From the NCBI GenBank assembly GCA_905479495.1, contig CAJQMR010000013.1, forward strand, positions 248,001-312,000: a DNA stretch of 64,000 nucleotides, written 5' to 3'. Shown here piece by piece: positions 9,255 to 18,444 of the stretch; the first letter of the stretch is position 1, and every line of letters begins with the position of its first letter. The notes under the pieces are model-generated. The model was given only the letters and a program-made list of their open reading frames with translations, had not been told where the DNA came from and searched no databases. The position numbers were made by a program, and so were the translations under genes. Source of the DNA: an uncultured Anaerolineae bacterium (GTDB lineage Bacteria; Chloroflexota; Anaerolineae; Promineifilales; Promineifilaceae).

Positions 9255-10847
9255 TTAACTAGCAACGGCCTCTTCTAAAACTTGTTCAGCCATCGCCTGA
9301 AGCTCCCGGCGATTGATTTTTCCGGTAGAGGTTCTGGGAAAATCTACCATTACATGAATTTTAGTTGGCACAGCATAGGGCGGTAATTTCTCGCCCACAT
9401 GCTTGGCCAACAGACTATGTGTTAGTTCTGTACCTTCGTTGGGAATAACGGCCGCTTCAATCAAATTACTGCTATTCCCATCAGAAACGGTGTAAACGGC
9501 CGCTTCCTTCACATCATCATGCGAAAGCAGAGCCACTTCAACTTCATCCAGCTCCACCCGATAGCCACGCGTTTTTACCTGTCGGTCCTTCCGACCAAAG
9601 TATAAAAAGTTGCCATCTGGCAGCTGTTGCACCAGGTCACCTGTTCGGTAGAAAACATCTTCATAATGACCAAATACCGAGCGGCGGTAAAAGCCTTTTT
9701 CATTCAGGTCAGGACGGCCCCAATAGCCACGCATGACCGTGCCGCCCCGTACCAGCAGTTCACCCACTTCACCTTGGGCCACTGGCAAATTCTCAGCATC
9801 AACCACCAACATTTCTTCGTTGGCGCAGGCCAAACCAATCGGAATGGTGTCTTCAAAATCGTCGGGCAGCTCAGGTACATGGTAATAAGTGCAAACGTTC
9901 GTTTCGGTAGGACCATACAGATTGCTAAACTTCTTGTCCGACCAAAGCTTCATCAATTCTCGCAAATGCTTCGTCGGGAACACCTCACCAGCAAACAAGA
10001 CCCAGCGCAGCGCACTCAAATCACGCGACTCCAATGCGCCCCGCTCCATTAATTGAATCAAGGCAAAAGGCACAGTGTAAGAAACCGTAATCTTTTCATC
10101 CTGCAACAATTGCGAATGGCTGGCCGGGAATTTAGTGATGTACTCAGGAATAATCACCACTGTTCCCCCTGCCAACATCGTTGCAAACAGGTCAAAGGTA
10201 GAAAGATCAAAATGGTAGGGGGCGTGGTTGGTCACCCGATCTTCATGAGTCAGATCGTACTCAGCACAGGCCCACTCAGCAAAGCTTAAGGCGCTGCGAT
10301 GGGTGTGCATAATGCCCTTGGGGGTTCCCGTGGAGCCAGAGGTGTAGAGAATGTAGGCTAAATCCTGCTCAATGACATGAATATCTGGCTTATTTTGCAG
10401 CTCAGGATCAGTCACCTGTTCCCAGGGAATGCAGGTCACAGCCAAATCATCTTGTGGGCCGACGCCAATCAGGCAACTCAAGGCGGTATCGGCTACCATG
10501 CTGCGCATCTGGGCCAGCTTGTTTTGCTTGGTAATCACCACATCAATCTGACAGTCGGTAATGACGTAGCTTAGCCGCTCCACAGGAGCAAATGGGTCCA
10601 GCGGCACATACGCGGCGCCGGCTTTCATGATGCCGTAAATAGAAACGGCCGATTCAATATCTTTATTAATGTAAATGCCAACCCGATCACCCCGCTTCAC
10701 ACCTTGCTGCTGCAACAGATAAGCCAGATTGTTGGCTTGTTGCTGGAGGGTAGCATAAGTAATGCCTTTCCCATTACAACGAATGGCGTCGCGTTCAGGA
10801 TATTTTACGGCCGTTTGGTCAAGTGCTTGTGGCAAAGAATAAATCAT
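9255..10847 (-). CDS. L-prolyl-AMP ligase loading the free carrier (PltF-like)
   Basis: A 530-residue free-standing adenylation enzyme. Core motifs: LYTSGSTGTPKG (167-178), YHFDLSTFD around Asp214, LYGPTETNVC, YRTGDLV and the C-terminal TSTGKINRR with the catalytic Lys. Reading the binding pocket by alignment to GrsA gives D-L-F-Y-L-A-L-V-C, which matches the signature I recall for PltF-type L-proline ligases. It therefore activates L-proline and passes it to the free carrier at 7343-7582 for oxidation to pyrrole. It ends 83 bp before the halogenase start and starts 2 bp after the dehydrogenase stop, so the two are translationally close. Specificity is a motif-based prediction but unusually clean. 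Confidence 0.9.
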   Translation of the reverse strand: MIYSLPQALDQTAVKYPERDAIRCNGKGITYATLQQQANNLAYLLQQQGVKRGDRVGIYINKDIESAVSIYGIMKAGAAYVPLDPFAPVERLSYVITDCQIDVVITKQNKLAQMRSMVADTALSCLIGVGPQDDLAVTCIPWEQVTDPELQNKPDIHVIEQDLAYILYTSGSTGTPKGIMHTHRSALSFAEWACAEYDLTHEDRVTNHAPYHFDLSTFDLFATMLAGGTVVIIPEYITKFPASHSQLLQDEKITVSYTVPFALIQLMERGALESRDLSALRWVLFAGEVFPTKHLRELMKLWSDKKFSNLYGPTETNVCTYYHVPELPDDFEDTIPIGLACANEEMLVVDAENLPVAQGEVGELLVRGGTVMRGYWGRPDLNEKGFYRRSVFGHYEDVFYRTGDLVQQLPDGNFLYFGRKDRQVKTRGYRVELDEVEVALLSHDDVKEAAVYTVSDGNSSNLIEAAVIPNEGTELTHSLLAKHVGEKLPPYAVPTKIHVMVDFPRTSTGKINRRELQAMAEQVLEEAVAS

Positions 10848-10849
10848 CT

Positions 10850-11995
10850 CTACAACCCCAATAATCTAGAAATAATGTTTCGCTGAATATCCGAGGTGCC
10901 CGAATAGATCGTGCCCCCGATTGCATCGCGCAGGTCGCGTTCAATCTCAAACTCAGTCATGTAACCATAGCCACCTAAAATGCGAATGGCATCCTGGCTA
11001 GAAGCAACATACGCTTCGCTCAAGTACAGTTTGGCCATGGCCGCTTCCATAGTTGCCGTCTTCTTTTCCTTTTTTAGCCAGGCAACCTTGTATAACAAAT
11101 TACGGGCCGTTTCCAACCGTACCTTCATGTCGGCAATGCGGTTAGAAATTGATTGGTATTTGCCGATTGACTGCCCACCCTGCTTACGGTCACGAGCATA
11201 GCGGATGCATTTTTCCAGCTGGAATTCCATCGCGCCTAAATGACTGCCCAAAATGCAGCTGCGTTCCCATTCCATGGAATGGGCAAAGATTTTGGCGCCA
11301 CCACCTTCGCGGCCTAATAAATTCTCTTCGGGAATAAAGCAATCTTCCAATACCAGTTCGCCCATGGGCGAGGTACGCAAACCCATTTTTTCAATGTCAC
11401 GGCTGACGCTAAAGCCAGGTGTGCCCTTTTCCACAATGAAGGCGGTAATCCCCCACATCTTCAGGCTCGGGTCCTTGGTGGCAAACACCACGGCAATATC
11501 GCATATGGGGGCACTGGTCACAAACATTTTGGTGCCATTCAGGCAATACCCACCATCTACTTTTTCATAGCGCGTGCGCAGGCTGTAAGCATCAGAGCCA
11601 GAATCGGGTTCTGTCATGCCATGGGCCCCAATGATTTCGCCGCTAATGAGCCGGGGCAGATATTTCTGCTTTTGTTCTTCGGTACCGACCGTTAAGATAG
11701 GATGTTGCACGCTCCACATTTGGGCGTTGAGGGCAAAACTCAGGCCATTGTCACGACTGCCATACCCGAGACCTTCCATGGTGAGCATTGTCGTGAGGAT
11801 GTCCATGTCTGAACCACCATACTCTTCCGGGAAAGAAAGGCCCAAAAGGCCAAAATCAGCACATTTCTGCCAATTCTTACGGGAAAATTCACCCTCTTTG
11901 TCTCGCTCGACCATTCCCTGGTTAAGCTCCTTCTGGGCAAATTCTGCTACTGAGCGTTTAAACTCTAATTGCTCATCATTCCAAGAAAAATCCAT
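10850..11995 (-). CDS. Prolyl-S-PCP dehydrogenase, acyl-CoA dehydrogenase family (PltE-like)
   Basis: A 381-residue flavoenzyme of the acyl-CoA dehydrogenase superfamily. Seen: GMTEPDSGSDA (126-136), MFVTSAP, GLRTSPMGEL and the C-terminal IYSGTSDIQRN. The usual medium-chain base (Glu in YEGT) is Ser here, while Glu244 in MEWERSCI sits where isovaleryl-CoA-type enzymes carry the base. In pyoluteorin-type pathways this family oxidises prolyl-S-carrier by four electrons to pyrrolyl-2-carboxyl. It is the first gene of the second half of the cluster and abuts the prolyl-AMP ligase gene (2-bp gap). A fatty-acid role is possible in isolation but the neighbours argue against it. Confidence 0.88.
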   Translation of the reverse strand: MDFSWNDEQLEFKRSVAEFAQKELNQGMVERDKEGEFSRKNWQKCADFGLLGLSFPEEYGGSDMDILTTMLTMEGLGYGSRDNGLSFALNAQMWSVQHPILTVGTEEQKQKYLPRLISGEIIGAHGMTEPDSGSDAYSLRTRYEKVDGGYCLNGTKMFVTSAPICDIAVVFATKDPSLKMWGITAFIVEKGTPGFSVSRDIEKMGLRTSPMGELVLEDCFIPEENLLGREGGGAKIFAHSMEWERSCILGSHLGAMEFQLEKCIRYARDRKQGGQSIGKYQSISNRIADMKVRLETARNLLYKVAWLKKEKKTATMEAAMAKLYLSEAYVASSQDAIRILGGYGYMTEFEIERDLRDAIGGTIYSGTSDIQRNIISRLLGL

Positions 11996-12528
11996 GTGGT
12001 TTATACTCGCTTTTAGTTTTGTCGATTGGTTTTATGATTATTTGTTTGAATCAAGGATTTATTTACAGTAGCCAGGTTCGTCTATGTTTTGTCCAGGTTT
12101 CAGATTAAGCGAAAAAGCTTTCAAATTAGCTTACAATGTATTGTAAATTTGGCTTATTTTTCGATGATCGGGATGCTAGCCACATTGGGGAATTTGAGAT
12201 TGAAACAAAACCTGTGATTGCGTACTGCTTTTTTGTAGCCACTACTTTTGGCAGCTTAGTTATAGAAATCGCCTTGGTTTTCAGCTGATTCTACCCACCA
12301 GCATGGTGCTTTTTGATGACAGTACCAGACTGAATTCAGGCTAAAGTTATCATTGTAAGGTTTCGTTTTATCTTACGGCCGTTTCCACCCAACTGCCCAC
12401 AACGCACCTGTTTTTACGGGCGGAAGCTGACAAAATTTAAAGACTGCCAAGTGGATATTCAGACAATACCCACCCAGCATAAACGGTTTAGGAGGGATGC
12501 GAAATAAGAAGATAGGGGGAGTATGCGC
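11996..12528 (-). promoter_or_regulatory. 533-bp gap with palindrome; likely promoter of the pyrrole sub-operon
   Basis: No gene seen. The gap divides the cluster into two probable transcripts. About 136 bp upstream of the dehydrogenase start is a perfect inverted repeat TTACAAT-GT-ATTGTAA (12131-12146) that could be an operator. I found no convincing -35/-10 pair. One ACGGCCGT lies near 12376. Confidence 0.45.
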
Positions 12529-13470
12529 TTAATGACGATACAATCGATCCAAAAGTCGGCGCATTTCGTGATAATCTGACTCTTCGACTTTACGGCCGTG
12601 TGATAGCTTAAACGATTCCGGCAAAGGACGTGTTACCTTAGCTGGCGCGCCATTGGCATCCATAAATGCCGCAATCCGTTCTGCTTCCCGCTGGGGGTTC
12701 TGGCAAACATCTTTGTAATGAACCGAGAGAAAGGCATGCTCACCAACCAGCGCACGCTCCCGCGCGATGTTTTTCTCCACGTAATACACCTGTTCACACA
12801 CCTGTTCCAGCACACTTTTGCCATTAATATTTTCACATTCACGCGGGCGCGGCCCCAGCCAATGCGGATAACGGGTCGTGCGCGCTTTGTAAATCGACTG
12901 CGCCGTATCCAGCGGATCACGCATCACTTGAATGAACAACGCGTTAGGGAAAACCTTGCGAATCGCTTGAATGCGTAAGCTAAGAACGGTGGTTTTGTTA
13001 AAGAAGGGCAAACCAAAAATTTGCTCTGTGGCGGCCACGGCCCGGTACATGCCTTGGGCTTGCTGCGGCGACACCGCATCCGGTTCAACTGGGCCGTACC
13101 GGTTGCGGAACCAGTAAGCCCAAATCGTTTCCCCCTCAGCCGGGGCACCCCGCCCCGCTGTACGGCCGAAATTACTCTCAAACGATCCCAGATTCTGATC
13201 GCCCCCCATCCGCTTGGCCATTTTGGCTGTGGTGATAGGCAGGGGTTTCCCTAAATGAAAGCTGGAAATGGCCGTCAAGTTAGAAAAATAAGAGGTGGGA
13301 ATGGCCCAGCTAACCACCTGACGCGTCAGCGTCGTGCCAGCCCGTGGTGGGGCCACAATAAAAGTAGGGCTGTATTGCAGCTTGTATTCCCCGCGCTGCA
13401 CCTTTTCCAGCACGTTCAATCCGTAAAACATCACTTTGTCTTGAAACTTACTAAACCCAGAAACAGCCAT
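12529..13470 (-). CDS. PAPS-dependent sulfotransferase
   Basis: A 313-residue sulfotransferase. The 5'-phosphosulfate-binding loop reads APPRAGTTLTR (residues 40-50), and the 3'-phosphate-binding block is VMRDPLDTAQSIYKAR around residue 185. The family moves a sulfuryl group from PAPS to hydroxyls or amines of small molecules or tyrosine residues. It lies downstream of the type II thioesterase in the NRPS transcript and is likely a tailoring enzyme; a predicted tyrosine residue in the product would be a plausible acceptor, which is inference. PAPS synthesis genes are not in the window. Confidence 0.85.
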   Translation of the reverse strand: MAVSGFSKFQDKVMFYGLNVLEKVQRGEYKLQYSPTFIVAPPRAGTTLTRQVVSWAIPTSYFSNLTAISSFHLGKPLPITTAKMAKRMGGDQNLGSFESNFGRTAGRGAPAEGETIWAYWFRNRYGPVEPDAVSPQQAQGMYRAVAATEQIFGLPFFNKTTVLSLRIQAIRKVFPNALFIQVMRDPLDTAQSIYKARTTRYPHWLGPRPRECENINGKSVLEQVCEQVYYVEKNIARERALVGEHAFLSVHYKDVCQNPQREAERIAAFMDANGAPAKVTRPLPESFKLSHGRKVEESDYHEMRRLLDRLYRH

Positions 13471-13496
13471 CGCTGAAATCTCCTACAAAAAATAAA

Positions 13497-13565
13497 AAAC
13501 GGGACACAGAGTCTCGCAGAGAATTTACAGAGTTACACAGAGATAGAGTGAAATCTGCGCGATCT
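13497..13565. repeat. ACACAGAG-type dispersed repeat
   Basis: Between sulfotransferase and thioesterase genes: a run built from 'acacagag', 'cagaga' and 'acagag' elements, of the same family as 7792-7850. No gene. Confidence 0.5.
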
Positions 13566-13580
13566 GTGGATAAATGTAAT

Positions 13581-14330
13581 TCATGAAGTTTGCTGAACGA
13601 GGCAGGTTTGGCGAATGATTTGCCACACGGCCGTTGGCACCTCGTGCAAATAAAAATGGTCACCTTCAAACAGATACATCTCACCAGGCTGCACCGTATG
13701 TTCATTCCAGGGCAACAACATCTCTGGCGGCACCAATGTATCTGCTTTGCCACCCAGAATGGTGATGGGGCACTGAATGGGATCACCCGCCTGAAATTGA
13801 TATCGTTCGTAAATGGCAAAATCAGCGCGCAGTAGGGGCAATAGCAATGTCAGCAGCTCTTCATTCTCCAGAACGGCCGTTGGCATCGTGTCTAAAGCCT
13901 GCAAAGCAGCCACAAATTGCCCGTCAGCCAGGTGGTGCATCGGCGGCAGCTTATCTGGCAGGTGCGGCGCACTATACCCCGAAACAAACAGATGGGTCGG
14001 CACAACCCCCTCATTCTGCAAATGCCGAATCAATTCAAAGGCAATCAACGCCCCGAGCGAGTGACCAAAAAAGGCAAATGGTTTGTCTAAAAACGGCCGT
14101 AACGCCTCTGCCAATGCCCCAACTAAAGGAGCGATGGTAGTAAACGGCCGATCGAAAAAGCGCGTTTCCCGCCCCGGTAACTGCACCGGCAGCACTTCAA
14201 TCTCTGGCGCTAATCCCGCCACCCAATCTCGGTAACTGCCCGCCCCGCCCCCGGCATGGGGCAAACAGAACAGACGCAGAGCCGCGCTGCCACTAGGCCG
14301 AGCATAGTCAATCCACGGCGAATCAATCAT
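13581..14330 (-). CDS. Type II thioesterase of the NRPS cluster
   Basis: A 249-residue alpha/beta hydrolase of the RifR/GrsT type. Seen: LFCLPHAGGGAGSY near the N-terminus, the nucleophile motif FFGHSLGA, an acid in GGKADTLVPPE and the catalytic His in FEGDHFYLHE. These enzymes clear wrongly primed or stalled carrier proteins. The preferred start is ATG at 14330, overlapping the end of the upstream NRPS gene by 8 nt, which implies translational coupling; the frame is open 16 codons further upstream, and no strong ribosome site decides the matter. Here it would serve the three NRPS proteins plus the free carrier and the C-PCP-TE pair. Confidence 0.88.
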   Translation of the reverse strand: MIDSPWIDYARPSGSAALRLFCLPHAGGGAGSYRDWVAGLAPEIEVLPVQLPGRETRFFDRPFTTIAPLVGALAEALRPFLDKPFAFFGHSLGALIAFELIRHLQNEGVVPTHLFVSGYSAPHLPDKLPPMHHLADGQFVAALQALDTMPTAVLENEELLTLLLPLLRADFAIYERYQFQAGDPIQCPITILGGKADTLVPPEMLLPWNEHTVQPGEMYLFEGDHFYLHEVPTAVWQIIRQTCLVQQTS

Positions 14331-17300
14331 GCGCTTGCTGCACTTCATCCAAGCGCGCTTGCAAGGCCACTGCCACATCTTTTACATATGGCTCCTGGAT
14401 AACACCAATATGGTGCGTGGGGAATTGGCACATCTGCACACCGCCTGTCGCCACTTTGTCCCAACCAAGCGTCTGGTTCATAAAACGGTTACGCCGCACC
14501 ATAAACATATCAATCTGGCCCTCAAAACTGCCATCGGGCCGATACAACTTGCGCGACTTACCTGTGACAAATTCCATCAGATAATAATCCCGATATTTTC
14601 GCAAAATGGGTGCGCCACTGGCTACATAAAGCGCAAAAACCGCCCGCTTCAACTGCAAAAATGTGCGCATCAGCGTTCGCCGCGAACGCATCATGAGTCC
14701 ATAACCAGCACGACGCACTTTGCCCATAAATGATTGCGGCACATTTTTGTCAAAGCCAAATAGCGGCAGTTCACCCACCTGCGGGCCAACCCCCTTGCGC
14801 TTGTCAGTGATCAACTCTTTCCGGCCTCCCAAAGCAGAGGGCTCAATAAGCGCCAACAAAGCAACCGTTTGTCCAGCCTCTTGCAGCAAGCGGGCCATCT
14901 CATACACCACCATCCCCCCAAAACAGAACCCACCTAAATAATATGGGCCTTCTGGTTGGAACTGGCGAAGCTCATTCACGTACTGCCGAGCTAAATCCTC
15001 AACCTTGGGTGGGTCCACCCGGTAGCCCGTCCAATCTGGCGGCTGCACACCATAAAACGGTTGGTCATCAGCCAGATAATCGGCCAGTTTTTGGTAGTTG
15101 AACACATGCCCGGCTCCACCGTGTACCATGTAAAATGGCGGCCGATTGCCCGCTTCCTTAATGGGCACCAGCGCAGACCAGGCGTCAGACGGCCGTTGCT
15201 TGTCAATCACCTCGGCCAGTTGAGCCACTGTTGGATATTGGAATAACAGCGTGATGGGCAACCCCTTCACGATTTGTTTGTCGATTTGGGCAAACACCTG
15301 GGTTGCCAGCAGTGAATGACCGCCCAGGGTAAAGAAGTTGTCGTGTACACCCACCTGTGGCACTTTCAAAATATCTTCCCAGATGGCGACCAGCTGCGAT
15401 TCTACGCGGCTGCGCGGGGCCACATAGCTGCTTTCACGGCTGGCCACATCCTGGCTGGGCGAAGGCAAAGCCCGGCGGTCCACCTTGCCATTGGGCGAGA
15501 TGGGGAAGGCGTCCAACGACACAAACGCGTTCGGCACCATGTAGTCCGGCAATGTTTCTTGCAAGAAGCTGCGCAACGTGGTGGGTGTGGGTTTGGACCC
15601 ATTCGACGAGAGCAAATAAGCCACCAACCGCTTGTCCCCTGGATTGTCTTCACGGGCCAAAACGAGGGCATCGCGTACGGCCGTATGCTCCCGCAGCGCC
15701 GTCTCAATTTCACCCAGTTCAATGCGGAACCCCCGCACCTTCACCTGGTGGTCAATCCGCCCCAGGAACTCCAGCGAGCCATCGGGCAGACATTTCACCA
15801 AATCGCCAGAGCGGTAAAACTTGCGGTTTTTGATGTTTAGCGCGTCATTCAATGGCAGTTCAACAAACTTTTCAGCAGTGAGGTCGGGCCGATTCAAGTA
15901 GCCACGAGCCAGGGCGAGATCGCTACCAATGTACAGTTCGCCGGGTATGCCCTGGGGCAGCGGCTGCTGGTTGACATCCAGCACCAGCACCTGGAAGTTG
16001 TTGATGGGCTGGCCAATTGGTGGGGTGCGCTCGCCATCTTCCACAATGATCATCGTCGTGCAGACAGTGGCTTCGGTGGGACCATAGGCATTGACAAAGC
16101 GCCGTCCCGGGGCCCACCTGGCCGCAATTTCCGCCGAGCACGCTTCCCCAGCGGAAACAATTGTCTTAACGCCGCTCAGCTCATCAGGCGACATTACTGC
16201 CAGCGCTGAGGGCGGCAGCGTCACCACCGTGATTTCCTTGTCGCGCAGTAAATGGATCAGCGCGGGGCCGGGCATCATGCTGCGCTGGGGGGCCAGCACC
16301 AGCGTGGCCCCCGCCAACAGCGTCGTCGTCACCTCAGACACAGAGGCATCAAAGCTGAAGCTGGCAAATTGTAGGCAGCGACTCTCCGGCTTCAGATTAA
16401 ACGTCCCGATTTGCGCCTCGGCCAAATTGGGAATGCCGCGATGGGTCACCAGCACCCCCTTCGGCTTGCCCGTCGAGCCAGAAGTGTAGATAACGTAGGC
16501 CAAATTTTCTGGGCCAACACCGCTGTCTGGGTTGCTGGTCGGTTCATTTTCTACTTTGTGCCAATCGTCATCTAGTAGGAAAACGGCCGCTTCACTCTCC
16601 GGTAAATCAGGCAGCAGCGGCTTCTGCGTCAGCAAGGTTTTCACGCCGGAATCAGCCAGCATGTAAGCCAGCCGCTCCTGCGGATAAGTTGGGTCCAACG
16701 GCAAATACGCCCCACCCGCCTTAAGGATGCCCAGCAGGGCCACCACCATGTCCGGCGAGCGCTCCACCGAGATACCCACCAACGTCTCTGGCCCCACACC
16801 TTGCTTTTGTAGGTAATGGGCCAGCTGGTTGGCCTTTTCATTTAGCTGGCTATACGCAAATTCTTCATCCTCGTAGATAAGCGCCAACTTGTCCGGCGTT
16901 TTTGCTACTTGCAGCTCAAACAGTTGATGCACGGTGGGCACGGGATGTTTGTAGCTAACGGCCGTATCGTTCCAAGCCGCCAACTGCTGCCATTCGGCTT
17001 CGGTAAGCATGTTGAGCTGGGTAATGGGCGTATCGGGATTGGCCACAATGGCAGCAGCCAGCGTTTGGAAATGCCCCGCCATGCACGCCAGCGTTTCCGG
17101 CTCAAACAAATCAACATTGTAGACAAAGGAGCCAACCAGCCCGTCATCTTCGGCGGTCAGTGACAGGCTGAGGTCAAATTTGGCCGCACCAAAATCCACT
17201 TCCAAAGAACGGCCGTCTACCACCCCATCCAACTGCAACGGCGTGCGTGCGGCCGTTTCCAAGGTAAACAACGTCTGGAAAATTGGATTGTAGTTGAGCG

Positions 17301-18444
17301 AACGTTCTGGCTGGAGTTCTTCCACCAGCTTCTCAAACGGCACGTCCTGATGATCGTACGCGCCCAGAGCCGCCTCTTTGACCCGCGCCAAAAGCTGGCG
17401 AAACGTAGGCGCGCCGCCCACATCTGTGTGCAGCGCCAGCGTGTTGACAAAAAAGCCCACCAGTCCTTCGATTTCGGCCCGGTTGCGGTTGGCCACGGGC
17501 GAGCCAACGACCACGCTTTCCTGCCCAGTGTAGCGGGCCAGCAGCACCTTAAAGGCGGCCAGCGCCGCCATAAACAGCGTGGCGCCTTCTTGCCGGGCCA
17601 GCGCTTGCAGTCCGTCGGCAATGGGCTTACCCAACGTCACTGGCTGCCGCTGCCCCACGAACGTTTTACTGTTGGGGCGCGGTTTGTCCAGCGGCAGTTC
17701 CAGCAGTGAGGGCGCACCGTGCAGGTGATCTTTCCAATAATTGATCTGCTCCGCCAGGACATCCCCTTGCAGCCAGCCGCGCTGCCAGTCGGCAAAATCG
17801 GCGTACTGGATGGGCAAGTCAGGTAAATTGGCGGATTCGTGGTGCAGGGTGGCGTTGTAAACTGCCGTTAACTCGCCAAACAACACGCCCATCGACCAGC
17901 CGTCAGAAATGATATGGTGCATCATGAACAAAATGATGAAATCATCATCTGCCAGTTGGAAAATAGTGGTGCGGAAGAGCGGGCCAGTTTGCAGGTTAAA
18001 CGGCCGTTGCGTCTCGGCAAACAGCTGCTTTTCTGCCCCGGCTTCCCGGTTAGCCGCGTCACGCAAATCAACTCGCTTTAGCGGCAGGTCCATCTCTGGC
18101 AGCACTTTTTGGAACGGCGTGCCATCTTCGGCCACAAACACGGTACGCAGCGATTCGTGCCGCTGGGCCAGTTGGTTGAGGCTGGTTTGCAGAACGGCCG
18201 ACTCCACCACGCCACGCAGCCGAAACGCCGCCGGAATATGGTAAACCGGACTGCCCGGCTCCAGCTGCTCTAAAAACCAGAGCCGCTGCTGGGCAAAAGA
18301 AAGGGGTGATTTTTCCTGATTAGACCGCTGGGGAATGGTTGGCCCAGCAGACGTTTCCACGCCTTCCTCGGCCAACATCATCTCCAGCAGGGCCAGTTCC
18401 TCCGCAGAAAGTTCTGCCGGATCAGGCAAGGTATCAAAATCCAT
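14323..18444 (-). CDS. NRPS terminal module C-A-PCP-TE, predicted Tyr
   Basis: A 1373-residue module. Condensation domain with HHIISDG at 176-182; adenylation domain from about 500 with YTSGSTGKPKG, NAYGPTEATVC and YRSGDLV; carrier LGGHS with Ser1044; thioesterase domain with GFCFG, nucleophile Cys1174, and His1344/1345. The A-domain pocket reads D-A-S-T-V-A-A-V-C, a signature I recall for tyrosine. The TE has Cys in place of Ser and Glu (ALIEP) where the family usually has Asp, so its chemistry may differ from simple hydrolysis. Start and the upstream NRPS stop share TAATG (1-nt overlap), a sign of translational coupling. This is the last module of the main chain, so Tyr is probably the C-terminal residue. 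The N-terminal 45 residues are an acidic docking-like segment. Confidence 0.93.
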   Translation of the reverse strand: MDFDTLPDPAELSAEELALLEMMLAEEGVETSAGPTIPQRSNQEKSPLSFAQQRLWFLEQLEPGSPVYHIPAAFRLRGVVESAVLQTSLNQLAQRHESLRTVFVAEDGTPFQKVLPEMDLPLKRVDLRDAANREAGAEKQLFAETQRPFNLQTGPLFRTTIFQLADDDFIILFMMHHIISDGWSMGVLFGELTAVYNATLHHESANLPDLPIQYADFADWQRGWLQGDVLAEQINYWKDHLHGAPSLLELPLDKPRPNSKTFVGQRQPVTLGKPIADGLQALARQEGATLFMAALAAFKVLLARYTGQESVVVGSPVANRNRAEIEGLVGFFVNTLALHTDVGGAPTFRQLLARVKEAALGAYDHQDVPFEKLVEELQPERSLNYNPIFQTLFTLETAARTPLQLDGVVDGRSLEVDFGAAKFDLSLSLTAEDDGLVGSFVYNVDLFEPETLACMAGHFQTLAAAIVANPDTPITQLNMLTEAEWQQLAAWNDTAVSYKHPVPTVHQLFELQVAKTPDKLALIYEDEEFAYSQLNEKANQLAHYLQKQGVGPETLVGISVERSPDMVVALLGILKAGGAYLPLDPTYPQERLAYMLADSGVKTLLTQKPLLPDLPESEAAVFLLDDDWHKVENEPTSNPDSGVGPENLAYVIYTSGSTGKPKGVLVTHRGIPNLAEAQIGTFNLKPESRCLQFASFSFDASVSEVTTTLLAGATLVLAPQRSMMPGPALIHLLRDKEITVVTLPPSALAVMSPDELSGVKTIVSAGEACSAEIAARWAPGRRFVNAYGPTEATVCTTMIIVEDGERTPPIGQPINNFQVLVLDVNQQPLPQGIPGELYIGSDLALARGYLNRPDLTAEKFVELPLNDALNIKNRKFYRSGDLVKCLPDGSLEFLGRIDHQVKVRGFRIELGEIETALREHTAVRDALVLAREDNPGDKRLVAYLLSSNGSKPTPTTLRSFLQETLPDYMVPNAFVSLDAFPISPNGKVDRRALPSPSQDVASRESSYVAPRSRVESQLVAIWEDILKVPQVGVHDNFFTLGGHSLLATQVFAQIDKQIVKGLPITLLFQYPTVAQLAEVIDKQRPSDAWSALVPIKEAGNRPPFYMVHGGAGHVFNYQKLADYLADDQPFYGVQPPDWTGYRVDPPKVEDLARQYVNELRQFQPEGPYYLGGFCFGGMVVYEMARLLQEAGQTVALLALIEPSALGGRKELITDKRKGVGPQVGELPLFGFDKNVPQSFMGKVRRAGYGLMMRSRRTLMRTFLQLKRAVFALYVASGAPILRKYRDYYLMEFVTGKSRKLYRPDGSFEGQIDMFMVRRNRFMNQTLGWDKVATGGVQMCQFPTHHIGVIQEPYVKDVAVALQARLDEVQQAHD

